Assembly: GCF_020740795.1 (NCBI RefSeq)
Contig: NC_067291.1
Location: 18,695,780-18,759,779, forward strand
From: Apus apus
Taxonomy: Eukaryota; Chordata; Aves; Apodiformes; Apodidae
Direction of reading: 5' to 3'
Length of the DNA stretch: 64,000 nt
Shown here: piece by piece, positions 9,890 to 34,100 of the stretch
Numbering within the stretch: the first letter of the stretch is position 1
How the letters are laid out: each line of letters opens with the position of its first letter
Notes under the pieces: model-generated
The model's database searches: none
Seen by the model: only the letters and a program-made list of their open reading frames with translations
Told to the model about the DNA's origin: nothing
Program-made: the position numbers and the translations under genes

Positions 9890-12800
9890 GTGAGTATTAA
9901 CAGCAGACAAGGAGAAGCGGCAGGGCAGTGGCTGCTCCTTAAATGCTACAGGAACTCAACCGTGCTGTGCCGTGAAGGGCAAAAGGACATGAATGCAGCC
10001 CCGGAAGGTCACTTCAGTGCCACGTAATAACTGGCCAACTCCTACCATCTGCTCAAGGTAAAAAGAAGCCTAAGTCAAGGGTTGCAACCAAAGAAACCAG
10101 CCTCACAAGAAGAGCTTGCACTCAACATCAGCAATATTTCAGAGAGGGGCCGGCAGGATGCCAGCTGAAAGCATACCAAGGCCACAGAGGAATTTTTCCA
10201 ATTAAATATTTTTCCACCAGAAAATAACTGAAACACCAGCTTTTCATTTCAGAGTCCACAGTACAATTCTGATGGAAGCTCTTTAGATGAGATCGAGGCC
10301 AATGATGAGAGAGCAGAACCTTAGAGTGGCCTCTCACCCAGCAGTAGGCAGGGCTGAGAAGGGAGAGCTTGAACATGAGCTTGCTGTAACCCAGAGGAAA
10401 CTGCCTAAACTCTGAAACCCCTGCTCCAGGCCCCAGGCCCCAGACCCCTCCTTGTCCTCTGACAGCCCACCCACCTGGAGTTCTGCTCTGTGCTCTCCTG
10501 TGCAGTGCAGGAAGGGCTGTGCTGTGGTTTTTACATGGAATGAGGCTGAAATGGGAAAGGCTGGGTTTGGCCCAGCTGTAGGGGGACACACTGGTTCCCA
10601 CCTCACAGCTAAAGCCTCTCTGTGCAGATCTTGGGTGAGGTTTTCAAATTAGACTCATGCTCCTGTGGTCTCTAGCATGGAATAACCCACCCACTGTGCT
10701 GGAAGAGAAGGAACCAGAACCCAATTCCCTGCACCCTGATGAGTGGACAAAATATGCACGTGTGAGCAACAGTCTCGTCTCAAGCAGAGACTCCTGAGCT
10801 GGCAGTGCAACAAAGGCTTACACAAAGTAAACCACCATCCCTTCCTCTGAGGACTGGCAGCCTACAGAACCCCGAGCAGTCCTTATATTACAGTGGGGAG
10901 TCAAGGCATGGGACAGAAGCCCAGAGACATGGTGAAACAGATTTCTGGTCATCAACAAGCCATTGTTGATAGAAGTAGGATCTCCAAGCACTGAGCACCT
11001 TTGAGAGGCTCCAGACCACCAGCAACTCCCTCCATACCGCAGAGGCTAGCTCAGGAGTTACAGTAAATCTTCACACTTTTCCAGCTCTGCCTGGTGGTTG
11101 CTCCATCTGGTCCCATCCTGTTGCTACCCCTATGAAGTGTCTGCTTGAAATAGTCCCATTTTGGGAACTCCACAAGCAGCCATGGAGATTCAGCACACTT
11201 CCTCTTAGCTCTACAGGTAGAAAACTTTACTTTCTAATGAGTTTTTCTCTGTAGAGAGAAGTATTACAAGCTTCAGCAGGGTAAGTGTGTTAGTGCTGAT
11301 AAACAGAAACTCATCCAGAGATTAAAAGCAGAAAGCTGGAGAATTACAGGTGTCTACAGGCACAGACTGGTTGCCATTTGGCTTTCCCTTTCTATGAGTA
11401 ACAGCATGAAAATGAGCCAGGCTCTATAGCTGAGTCACAGCAAGTGAATATAAACTTCCTCTGCAGACCAGAAGAACCTGGGCAGGTGGAGGAAGAGCTC
11501 TGTGTATTCTTCTGCCCTAGATAAACACAGCATCTTGCATCCATGGAGTGGTGCAAGTCCTGCTCCAGGGCCTGGGATCTGCAAGCCCATCCCAAAGGAA
11601 GACCCAGTGGTGGAAACATACAATAAACATATGACAGCATCTGCCTTCTGTTTCCTGTGCTCTGTACAGATTATCTCTCTCTGCAGATAACCCTGCCCTC
11701 CTCAGAGGGAAAGCTGAGGTTTGTGCTTTTTTAATGTCTGCTGCGACCAGCGACAACTCGAATCAGCTCATTCTGTATCTGTTCTCAGCCCATGTGCAAA
11801 ACCACATCTCAGCACCATCCGCGGGGCAACTCAAGCAATGTGATCACACATCTGCCCAGGGTTGTTTGCTCCCTCATCCCTCTTTCTATGAGCACACAGC
11901 ACTGAAGCCAGAAGCAGGACAGCAAAGGACTTTCTGCATTCACATATGCTCTCTTCACAAACAGAGCAGAGCTGACGCCCAGCTGAGCTCCCCCACCTCC
12001 TCTCCACTGATGTCATTATTTTCCATGTTGCTTCTTGTGGCCAGAAGTGAGGAAGCCCCTGGAATGCAGCAGCCCATGTAGAAGCTGTTTCTGCATTGAC
12101 TACCAGTATCTCTAGCAGCAGACTTTAAAGGGAAGCCCGGTGGGCTGCAATAAAATAAAAAGTCGCCAGGATGCGATTTGACATCAGCAGAGCTCCTTGT
12201 TCAGCTCATGACTCCAACTGCTGTCTTAACCCCCTTCCCCTGCCTCCAATTCCAAGACCATGAAATTACTCATTAGGCTTGGAACAAAACTCTTTTTGGT
12301 GCACTTGCATGTGGCTGGAGACAGAGACAGATGTTTTGGGCTCTGGAAGAAAATTGCTGCAGGGAGAGAAATAAAACACTCCCAAAGCTGCACTGCTGCC
12401 TCCTGGCAGTGTGCTTCCCTGCTCCTGTTGCACTCCATGGTTTACTGTGGAATCAGAGGAGAAGGGAGTGATGGCATCACAGCTCAGTGAGCCTTTCCTT
12501 CCATCTCACTTTTGTTAAATGCTCAAACACAACATTTTTCTACTTCAGATTTTGCACAGAGTCCCACAGCATGACATAAGAGCAGCTCAGGGCTGTGCCG
12601 CTGGGAGTAGGTTTCAGTGCTTCGGGTTTATGGTTATAAAATCCTGCATTTCAGCTGCAGTTTTGTCCTGAAAAAGGCAGGGAAAAGACTGCCTTTAAGA
12701 GCCAGACAGTCCTCAGAGACCAAGGAAGCAGAGGATGCTGCCTCTCTTTACACATGCAAGAGAAAGAGAATAAAACATTGCCTGCAGGCATGTCAGCAAG

Positions 12801-15466
12801 GGGATTAGGATTCAGTATCCGATTATTGCTTGGTTTACAGGATGCAGCCGTTCCCACCTCCCATAACCAAACACTTGCTCAGCTAAGCATCACATTCCAG
12901 CCAGGGAGGGCTGGGATCATGCTTGGACCAGTGAAGGTCAAAGATCAAGAGGAGTGACCTGATCATCAGGAACAACCCCAGCCACTGCACTAACTGAGTG
13001 TAAGCTTCACTTTCAAAGCTACATAGAAGCTTAAACCCATTTATCTTCTCAAGGGATTTAGAGGCCTATCGACTTTGGGAAGTGAGAGTGACAGGAGAAA
13101 GAAGTTTAAAATCACCAGTTGAAACTTCCAGTTGCTGTTAACATGGATAGAACTATCTGTGTCAACCCCATGGAGGAGCATCTTGCTCACTCACCCACCC
13201 TCTCACATGTCCTTGAGACTCTTCCTTAAAAACAAACAAAAAAACCCTTCAATTTCTCTAACATGTGACTTCCTCCCAATCCCATAATACTGGATTATTC
13301 CTAAGCCTAGACAGAGAACATAATTTGGTGATAGAGGCTGCTTCCTGAGCTAGGAGCAACAGCTCTGCTGGAATACCTCATTCTGCATTGTCTGAAACAC
13401 TACACAGGATGAGCTGAGTCTGGGAAGACAGGAAAAACAGAATTACAGGCTCTTGAAATGGACACTGACAAAAACCTGAAGCATCGAGCTCACTCAGATG
13501 CCGTCTGTGTTTAATCTAGTTGTCAGACAGTCTCTGTTTAACTAAAAATTTGACTTCAGAGTCAGGCCTGAATTATTACTGGCAAAAGCTTCCAAGCTCC
13601 ACAGGTTCCCCTAACAAGCTGTTCCTCTGTGGAAGCCTTGCAAGGAGATGAATACAGCCTTTGAGGAAAGGGCTGGATCCCTTCTCAGGCTCCCACAGGG
13701 GGTTTGTGGAGTCCCGTTAGGTGTCCAGGGTTTCTGAAAGCTTCATATGTTGACTGTTAGAAGCTACAGGGCTGATGTTTGTGTGTATTACTGGGATGTT
13801 CCCAGAGCAGTTTTGGCTCCACAGCATGTCACAGCAACAGTTATCAAAGAAAGCACCAAAAATAACCTAATCTACACAACAACTAAAAGCCTAGCCTGGA
13901 CAAAAAATAAATAAGATGGAGCCACACGTGAAGCCATGTAGCCAGAGCTCTAACATGTATTCCATTCTCATGGGACATAGCTGGAAGCACAGCTTGCAAA
14001 CACAGCTGCTATGCTTAGTCCCTTTCCTAGAGCAGGGACATAAAGCAGCACAAATACACAATTCCTCATGGCATCAACGGCAGACACCATGTTGCCCAAA
14101 GGATCTGGTTTAGGTGCTGCTATGCAGAGCCCATGGGTGCTATCTCAGCACATTGCACTCTTTGGCACCCAGTCATGTCAAAAGTCCATCAGCACTGAAA
14201 AAGGAACGTGGTCATCCCCACTTCCATGCAATATTCAGTTTCCTGACTGTGGCAGTATATGTCAGAAAAGACAATCCTCTAGGGCAGGAGGCTGTTCTCT
14301 GAGCACAGCTCCCCCACTGTGGGCAGCTCCTGGGAAACACAGGCTTGGCTTCCCGGACTACAGGAAGCTGCAGGCAGGAGGAGCCACCTTCCAGGTTTGT
14401 TTCCAAAGGAAGATTATAAATTAAAGTCCAACTTGCTAAACCTTTAGGTAAGCAACTGTTTCTGCATAAACACATACTAGTTTGTGGGCTGTATTACATG
14501 GATAGCTACAAATTTGACTGACATGAAAATCACAGTGTATCCAACTAAACCAGAGAGCAAACAGAGGCACATTTTTAAATGGCAGGAATTTAAGCAGCCT
14601 GAGTCTATTTTTGAATGGAGGTTGAAAATAATTATTATCCTAAACTAACACATAAAAATTGTGCATGCAAGGTAAGAGCACAAAATGCTATGCCAGAGAG
14701 CTTCACTTCTAATTGAGAAAGAGCATGTAGGCTCAGCAAAAATTATTCTTCAAGTGAAATAAAGTTGAAAATTTTAACACCTTTCTGAAGATGGGGTCAA
14801 TATCTGGAATATATTACTAGAAGAGCTCAAATTATGACCTCGCCCTGTCATTCATTATGCTACAACTTTAGTGGAAAAATCCTAAAGCTCTTCTAGGTCT
14901 GTTAGGTAAGAAATGGATCACTAGGCAAGTGTTCAGTGTCGTTAATAAATCCTTGCAGCATTCTGTACTTAGTATCAGCAGAAAGTCTTCGGCCCTTCCA
15001 CCCCTGAACACGTACCTATTTAGCAAGGACAGAAGGAACTGCCTACAATGCTTTTCTTTCTGCCCACTGGAAACACCCAAGCCCACAAACAGCTGCAATC
15101 TTTCAGTACATCTGCACTACTTCTTTTCCAAAGTCAGCATGAAGCAGCAAAAAGCTGTAGGTGATCAGTCCTGGCTGATTCAAGCTCTGGAAGAGGTGCA
15201 GACGACTACATTAACAGCGGCAGGTTAATTCCGAACAGCTTTCCATCCAAGGATTTCTTTTACAGTGTAACAAAAGACTAGCCAGAGCCAGAGGTTCCAC
15301 CCAAGGCTGGGATGCCCAGTATTTATGAAGGGATTATTTTCTGCCTTATTCAGGGCAGTTTCCCCAGCCCCCAGGCACTGGGGTACCCTGTGGGAGGGGC
15401 TCAGCCCTTCTCAGCCATTCCTGCTGGCACCATTCCCATTTGTCTAAAGACACTTAAATATTCATC

Positions 15467-15483
15467 GAGAGAGAGAGAGAGAG
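15467..15483. repeat. (GA)n simple repeat
   Basis: A run of GA dinucleotides continuing into a GCGAGC interruption. It lies outside any gene. Confidence 0.8.
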
Positions 15484-15689
15484 CGAGCAAGACTGTCTCG
15501 CCTGGTGCACAGACTGCTCTCCAGGGAGACAGGACACCTGCCTTCTCCACTCCCTGCTCCATCAAATCCATTAATTATTTAAAATAACAGGAAAGAGCAA
15601 GAAAAACTCTGCACCAGACATGCTCGCAGCCTGCCGATTATGGTACTCTCTGGGGTCATGTGGAGACCAGGGTCTGCATCTCCCCTCCA

Positions 15690-15762
15690 GCAGAAGTAAG
15701 GATCAAACCTAGCTTTCCCCCTTCCTCGGGGAGGATGTTCTACCCATTGAGCTATTGTACAG
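15690..15762 (-). repeat. tRNA-derived relic (SINE head or decayed tRNA)
   Basis: On the minus strand, TAGCTCAATGGGTAGAAC (starting at 15754) resembles a pol III A box and tRNA D-arm. GGTTTGATCC (15709-15700) resembles a B box and T-arm. The 45-nt spacing from TAGCTCA to GGTTTG is what a true tRNA has. Four of five pairs form in the T stem and four of five in a putative anticodon stem, but the acceptor ends do not pair. It is therefore not a functional tRNA. The closest description is an old tRNA-derived SINE head. Confidence 0.35.
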
Positions 15763-15799
15763 AAGAAGAGCTTCCCCTTTATCCAGACAGACCTTATGT

Positions 15800-17430
15800 T
15801 TGCTTTTCTGACAGAGAGGGATTTTTAAAAATTTGAATAAAAGGAAAACAAAACACAAACCCAAAGCTTTGAGACCAGCAGCTAGCCACAGACCCCCACA
15901 TAATCTGGGTCGGCTCAAGAGCTTAAGAGTCTACCTCCCCAGGCCAAGCCCTGCTCGTGGTCCCCACAGCAGGACTACTTGGCCACAGAGACCCTCAGCA
16001 GTGGGCTTCATACGATGGAAACCACTGGCTCAGCCCTGCTGCTCCCTGCCCCGAAGACAGCTCTGGTGTAGCTGTGGCCTCAGAAGAACATTTCTGGAGG
16101 AGCAGAGGGTCTCCTCATCTCCGCCTCCCCCGGGGGCACTGCCTGACTCTCCGCATCGCCCACCACGCTCTCGCAGGAGCAGCACGGACCCGCACAAGGG
16201 TCCCCGGGACAGGAGTGTTCCCCCCAAACTGGCGTGAGCCCAGGGAACAGCCCTGGCTGCACCCTGGAGCTCATCGCTCGCTGCGGCAGAACATGGCGGG
16301 TGAACAGCACTGGCCCCCTCGTGTGGTGGCCGGCACCGGTGTGTCCCCGCAGCCCAAACCCGCGCCGAACGGGAGGCTGGAGAGCAGGGCAGGCTCCTCC
16401 GGGGGTCTTGATGAGGGGGGGAGAGGGGCCCAGGACAAGGACCAAGTCTGTAGGCCAACATGGTGCAGGGAGGGAGCACAGATCCGCTGTCACCTCTCCT
16501 ATCCCGAGACAGCAGCAAAGAAACCTGCCTTTCTGCTCCTGGGCACTGGGAAGCCACACACAGAAGCTGAAGTCCTACCTATTGTGATTTAAGCCCAGTC
16601 CTGCTAATCATCCTCCCAGTGGTTTAAACCCACCCTGGGTTTGTAGAACAGGTTATTCCTTTCTCCTCACACCACTTTTCTGTTAACTTGATGACCAACA
16701 AACGGCATTTGCCCCATCAACCTGAGGCATCAGTCAAGGTGTCACCCCGTATCGGTTGCAAGACTGAGTCCAAGCAAACAAAGGAAAGGCAAGAAAATGC
16801 AAGGAGCAGGGACCCCTTGTGTGCCACACTTACCCTGACAAATCAGATACGGAGGGAAAGCTGTGGGGGCCAGACCTAGGCCAGACACCTTGCACAAGAA
16901 ATGGCTGTGGCAGAGGAGTGGCCCCCATGGAGCTCCAGGGCAGATTTGCTGCCAGGAGAGCCACTACCTGGGACTTTGTGAAGGGACAGCAGCATGTCCC
17001 AGCCTGGAGATGGACAACACCGACTGGACCAAGCACCCAGTTTTGTCATTTTTCTGCTCTTTTGGACCTTTTTTTTTCCTGTTTACCTCAGACCTCCCTG
17101 AAAGAGGTGTGATTCTTCTCGCAACCTCTGCTCAGCCATTGCCTGGTTTCTTCCTCCTCATACTATCAAAACGTAAAACAAAAGACAAAACCAGATCCAG
17201 AAGCTGAAATAGGAGAACTAAAACTCCGGGCGAAGAGCACTTTTAATCCTGGCCTGCACCCGCTGCCTTGCGCAGGCCGTGTGGCAGGGAAGAGCCCCTC
17301 ATCCCCTGGAAACGCCAAACCCTCAACTCTGCTTTTGGGAAATAGAAAAAAAAAAAAAAACAACAACCCACCCCGTATTTCCCACAGGATAGAAATCCCT
17401 GCCCTCCAAAATCGGTCTGGAAACAGAATT
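15800..17430. other. GC-rich intergenic patch upstream of ANKDD1A
   Basis: From about 16.0 to 16.5 kb the sequence is GC-rich and open in several frames on both strands at once. That is typical of stop-poor GC-rich DNA rather than of a gene. No frame shows a recognisable domain. A short segment on the minus strand near 16831-16860 has good splice-like borders but stops in one frame. A distal regulatory element or non-coding transcript is possible but unproven. Confidence 0.35.
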
Positions 17431-17684
17431 AAACCGCCTACGGCCTCCAAGCAACAGCCCTGAGCCGAGCTGCGCTGAGGTAACAGCTCTGCGGGCCCCT
17501 CACCGACATGGCGGCAGCGGGGGTTCCCTCCTTCGGGGCATCCCGAAACGGCCCCGAAAACGTCGCCTCTGTCAGGAAGGGGCTCTTATTTTCTTTTCTT
17601 CTCCTTTAACGAGCAGGGAAAGGGGCGTTCTGCAGCGGCGGCAGCCAGCCAGCCCGCCCCGGAGGCGGGAGCGCTGGGCCGGCC
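17430..17684. promoter_or_regulatory. ANKDD1A: ANKDD1A CpG-rich promoter region with YY1-type motif
   Basis: GC/CpG-rich sequence lies directly upstream of the ANKDD1A start codon. It contains GACATGGCGGC (17505-17515), a strong match to the YY1 core ATGGCGGC that is common in TATA-less vertebrate promoters. No TATA box is seen. Read on the minus strand, the same motif gives GCCGCCATG TCG followed by GTGAGG, so the region could also fire in the opposite direction. The transcription start is not determined. Confidence 0.55.
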
Positions 17685-29549
<11,865 letters not shown>

Positions 29550-30385
29550 CAGCCGGAGGGCACTGGGGCTCCTCCAGCTGGTGGATCCTCAGAGCTACAG
29601 AGGAAACATCTGCTCTGCCACTGGCTCAGGTGGCTGCAACCCAAGGGCTTCTTGTCATAGCAGCTGGCATTGCTGCTGCTTCCTTCTTGGGCTGGACAAG
29701 GACAAGGGTGGCAGAAAATGCTCATGGTACAAAATGCCTCTTTGCACAGAAGGGAGGGTTTTATCAGCCAGCGGGTGTGGGCTGGGCACTGTCAGAACGG
29801 TTCAGCAAGTGAGCCTCATGTCATACTGTGAATATAGGGACATGCTATACTATTTTACTGGAGCTTGTTTACATCACATTTTGTATATACATTTTTAATT
29901 GTCAATGTTTTAAGTTATTGAGGGGAGAGCCTTTGTTTTCAGGAGTGTTCTTTACTTACATTTCCTGGAGGAGTGTCTATCACTTCTGTCTTCAGTGTGT
30001 TCAGAACTTCCTTATTAGGGTGGAAAGTTAAGAAGAAAAGTCAAGGTGACCACCTGGTCCTTTTGGAACCTGGAGGGTTGTGATCTTTAATGTTTCAACT
30101 CTTTACAAGAAGTTTCAGAAAAAACATTAACAAACTGTTCATAAATATACATTAACATACATATGCTGTTTATAAATCAAATAGGTAATTTCTTTCACCC
30201 TTAGTTTACAGCTTGAAAGATGTAAGGTAAGAATGGTCACTGGTTATCTACACAGCCTCTGACAGGGACAGAGAGATTTCTCAAATACCAATTTGTCGTG
30301 TAATACTTTGTATTTATTTTTTACACTCTTTCAAGAGGAAAATAATGTCTGTGTTGTAATAAATCCAGATGTTACCCTTAACTTT
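29550..30385 (+). other. ANKDD1A: ANKDD1A 3' UTR
   Basis: About 0.8 kb from the TAA to just past AATAAA at 30358-30363. It is AT-rich in its second half and has no further coding content. Confidence 0.65.
30358..30363 (+). promoter_or_regulatory. ANKDD1A: ANKDD1A poly(A) signal AATAAA
   Basis: A canonical plus-strand hexamer in an AT-rich context, about 810 nt after the ANKDD1A stop. Confidence 0.7.
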
Positions 30386-30619
30386 GCATGCTACGTTTTA
30401 TTAAAAAAGTAACTTGATAATTCTTACCTAGAGCTAAACCAGTGCAACCTTGTAATTAAAGCTTGAGCTGAATTCAGGCAGAAGATGCTGGTTTTCTTAA
30501 TATCTAGAGGTGTCTGTGGAGGCAAAGCAGAACTGCAGTAAGCTACACTATTCTTCTCTCGTGGTGACAAGAGACACGTGCTGAAATCAAAAGTTTTGTT
30601 GAAAACCATTTTTAAACAA

Positions 30620-31110
30620 GCAAGAAAGTTAAAAATTCAAATGCTTTATTTCAAATAGAAACTAATTTACAACACAACATAGGAAGCAAATAATGTGATG
30701 GCAACATTGGCACTCAAACATGTTTTAAACCAAATATCCAACAAAAATATAGGACAGCTTCTAAGTACACGATCTGCATGTGGCAATATACACAGCTGAG
30801 TGAAAAATATAAAAAGAAATACTGTTCTGCTTAAGAACGTGATAGTGAGGACTTTGGTAGCAAAAAAGTCTTTGTTTTTAAAACTAGTCTTCAAAGCCAC
30901 TTCCTTGAATTCAAAGACTAAAAATGACACAGATCTATCCCATTGCCCTGCTGGAGTTTCCTGTCTGTGGGTAGTTCACTGACTACTGATCCTGTTGGAA
31001 TCACACAGTGATAATCGGCTAACACAAGGAAAAAAGGCAGAGTGGGAACAGTTGATTGTACACAGGAAGACCACCAAACCCATTTGTCATTTTCCCTGGC
31101 ACTCCAAATC
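30620..31110 (-). other. SPG21: SPG21 3' UTR
   Basis: Minus-strand sequence from the TAG at 31113-31111 to just beyond AATAAA at 30650-30645. A second minus-strand AATAAA at 30402-30397 would give a longer form reaching the ANKDD1A 3' end. Confidence 0.65.
30645..30650 (-). promoter_or_regulatory. SPG21: SPG21 poly(A) signal AATAAA (minus strand)
   Basis: TTTATT on the plus strand, about 460 nt past the SPG21 stop. With the ANKDD1A signal at 30358 it defines a tail-to-tail gene pair. Confidence 0.7.
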
Positions 31111-34100
31111 CTACTGCTCTTCCTGCTCAGTGCTGGTGTGAAGACTGATCTTTTGGACTTCCAGCTCTTCTGCACTGACCATGGAGGGATCGATGGCTGC
31201 GTACCGGGTACCATGGAACTGCAGCAAATGGATCTGTCGGACACGGAAAACAACACTGGAACAGGTGTAGAAGCAGAAGGTTTTGGCAAAAAGAGAAGCA
31301 TTGCTTTTGAGTAATTTCTGTGAGGATGAAATCATGACTCTGGAGTAAAAGAGCTGAGAGAAAAGACCAAGGATACAGGCACCAGCCAAACCCCCAAAGC
31401 CCTTCACAAACATGGCTCTCCCCAGCCCTGCCCTTCTGTGTGAGTGACCTGGGAGCTGGAGGAAACAGAGCTCAGGCAGGTTCAGACATGAAAGCACAGA
31501 AGAGAAGTCTGCTACTGCCATACTCTCCAGCTACATGTGTGTGTTGGTTGGGGAACAGACACTCACTTGAATATATAGGTTGACTTCAGCACTCCTGCAG
31601 AGGTAGGGGAAGTTGCCTCCTGTTTTGAGGTGAGCTCTTCTGGCATTAGGATAAAGCTTGTACATTTCCTCTTTCGCTTCAGTCGAAAGTGCACTTTGGT
31701 CAAACACCTATGGAACAAGTCACAGAAGTTAGCTCTGAATCCAATCAGATTTTGCTAATTACATCAAGTTGGATAGATGCTGCTTCCAGAAACAATTCTC
31801 AGCTTCTCTGTGGAAGCAATAATGAAACCAAAACCAAGCAAACATGTTAGACATGGACAGCTGGAAAGCTAAGGCTGTGATATGTAAACATATTGCTGTG
31901 GTGTTGCACAGAATATCCAATTCATAATGAAACACACAAGAGTCAGTGTTGCCCAGTCAGGAGAATGCTTATCTAAGTATGGATTTAGCTGCTGCAGATA
32001 TTTATTAAGTTGCTAACAGAATATCCAGGTCCCATGTGCCAAGGGCAGGAAAGAGTTAAAAAAACAAAGGTATGACATTGAGATGGACTTACATCCATAA
32101 TAGTTACAGGGATGTCTCGAATTTTATGAGGTTCCACGTAGGAGTTCTGGCAGTTGAGGGTAAGTCTTGAAGCAAGTTCACTCTGGCCTAGACTCTCCAG
32201 CTTTCAGTAGAGAGAAATACTGATTAACAACATATTTCACTGCAGAAGTGAATGCATTGTTAACAGTACAACCAAAGAGAAGCTAGTTTTAAAGATAAAC
32301 ATAACTGTGCTTCAGGTTATAGTTCCAATTTAGTATTACTCTGCATGAGACAAATGCTTAAAGCATGTTTCATTAGTTACTCCTGCCTCCAGAACTTGGC
32401 CTACAGACACATCCAGCACCTTCTCCTCTTCCACCTCCATTTCTTAACTACCCCTCTTCTGGTCTACAGAAATAAATGGTACTGTAAGGTCACAGCACCA
32501 GTTAAACTGCTGGGGATCTGACAGCTGTCACCTGCTAAGGATCCATTCCTTGCTCCTCACTTCTGGGTAACTCGATGAAGAAAAGCAGCAGAAATACCTA
32601 CAACCTCCCATGGAGTAAATCTAGAGAGATGGAGATCACAGCCACCTACCCTGTCCACCATGAAATCAATCCCATCGGCCATTTCAGGATCTAGAGGACC
32701 AGATGCAAAATTCCCAAGGACAATTTTTTTCAGCATAAAAGCAGGCATCAGCCAAAAGCTAAAACAGAAACAAGATGTAACAATCTTCAAGCACCCAGGA
32801 CTCCCAACATGAAGATGCTTTGTTGTAAGCACTCCCTCTCCTTGCACTGACACTGCTTTAATTGCAAATTAAACTCTGACAAAGCTTCAAGAGCACAAAG
32901 ATGGAAAACCTGCCAGATAGGTGCTTGAAATACTCTAGGAGGCTGTTAGTCTTGCATTGTAAGAGTGTATTTTAAACACGGTGAATAACACTTTTCTACC
33001 TCTAAATGGTTTTGCTAAAAAACAGGCAGAATCCTTCAATCCAACCACACATCCACAGAGGGTAACAGAACAACTCGTCTCTCAAATTCCACACTCCCAA
33101 TTGTGAAAATTTCCACTCTCCTTGTGGCATGGCTTTAAAAGTCAAAATTATTCCAGCCCACACCTTCCTCATCCAGGCTGGAAACAGGTTAGGCACATGC
33201 CCAAACAGATCAGCATGACATGTAATTGCAAAAAACTTAATGCCATGAATCTGATTGCTTGTCTCACTCTTCCTTACCTGTTTGCTGTCCATGTCTGATT
33301 GAAGATAGAAGTGTCACTAAAGGAATTACACAGGATCAGAGATTGAACTCTGGGAGATTTGTGTGTGTATTCAGCAAATTTTTGAGCCAGAAAGCCTCCC
33401 AGAGAAGCTCCAAAAAGGTGAACCTAATCCAAGGGAAAGAAAGAAACTTGTTACACTTGTGAAACAAGTAACCTCTAAGCATGTTTCATTTTAAAAAAAA
33501 GCCCATTCAAGCTTTATCCTGTCTTCATAACCCATTTTTTAAAAGAATCAAACTCTTCTATTCAGCTTCTGGTTTTATGTGTGATAGCAATGTGATAAAT
33601 GCTGAAAAAAGGAAGTGTTTCCAGCTCATGGTTCAAATTTCTGTTTGCTCATCAAGCTTAAGAAGAAATATTGGAACATTTTGCTTTGGCTTCAGTAGCT
33701 ATCCCAATCCAAGATACTTCCCTGTGTTATTCCATACTACATGAGTTAGGAAGGGCAACTTCCTCATGATGTCATGAAAAACTAGTCAACCATTACAATT
33801 CAATAGGCCTAAAACAGCAGTTGAATTTAGTCCAAGTATGAAAATTTTCAAGAGTATTCACCTTCAAAACCAAACTTGTTTCAGAAGTAAAATTTCATCA
33901 CAGGTTCTTTATTTATAGGCTATGGTTTTGTGTGATATTTTATACACTTGCTCTTATATGAGACTCTTTCAAACATCAGGTTTTTATTGCAACTATATAT
34001 GTCCATTTCCCCACCTCAAAGCACTCACTTTATCCAGCTGAAGGTGGTCTAACAGTTTTCTGAATCCATCACAGAACTCCAGGTGATCCCAATAAACTGG

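Larger units (their letters stand above)
8129..15680. other. Intergenic DNA, no firmly supported gene
   Basis: Apart from the 9683-9889 exon-like segments, I see only isolated splice-like motifs and short open frames with no family features, and no CpG island. A (GA)n tract starts at 15467. Several other acceptor/donor pairs occur (for example near 11257-11280 plus) but do not build a shared reading frame. Confidence 0.45.

Noticed and set aside
11257-11280. Tiny plus-strand exon-like segment (CTCTGTAG ... GGGTAAGT)
   Set aside because: About 24-26 nt, with no partner exons in a shared frame. Such pairs occur by chance at this scale.
15833-16592. Several 117-211 aa ORFs on both strands
   Set aside because: Stop-poor GC-rich DNA is open in many frames at once, and none has family features.
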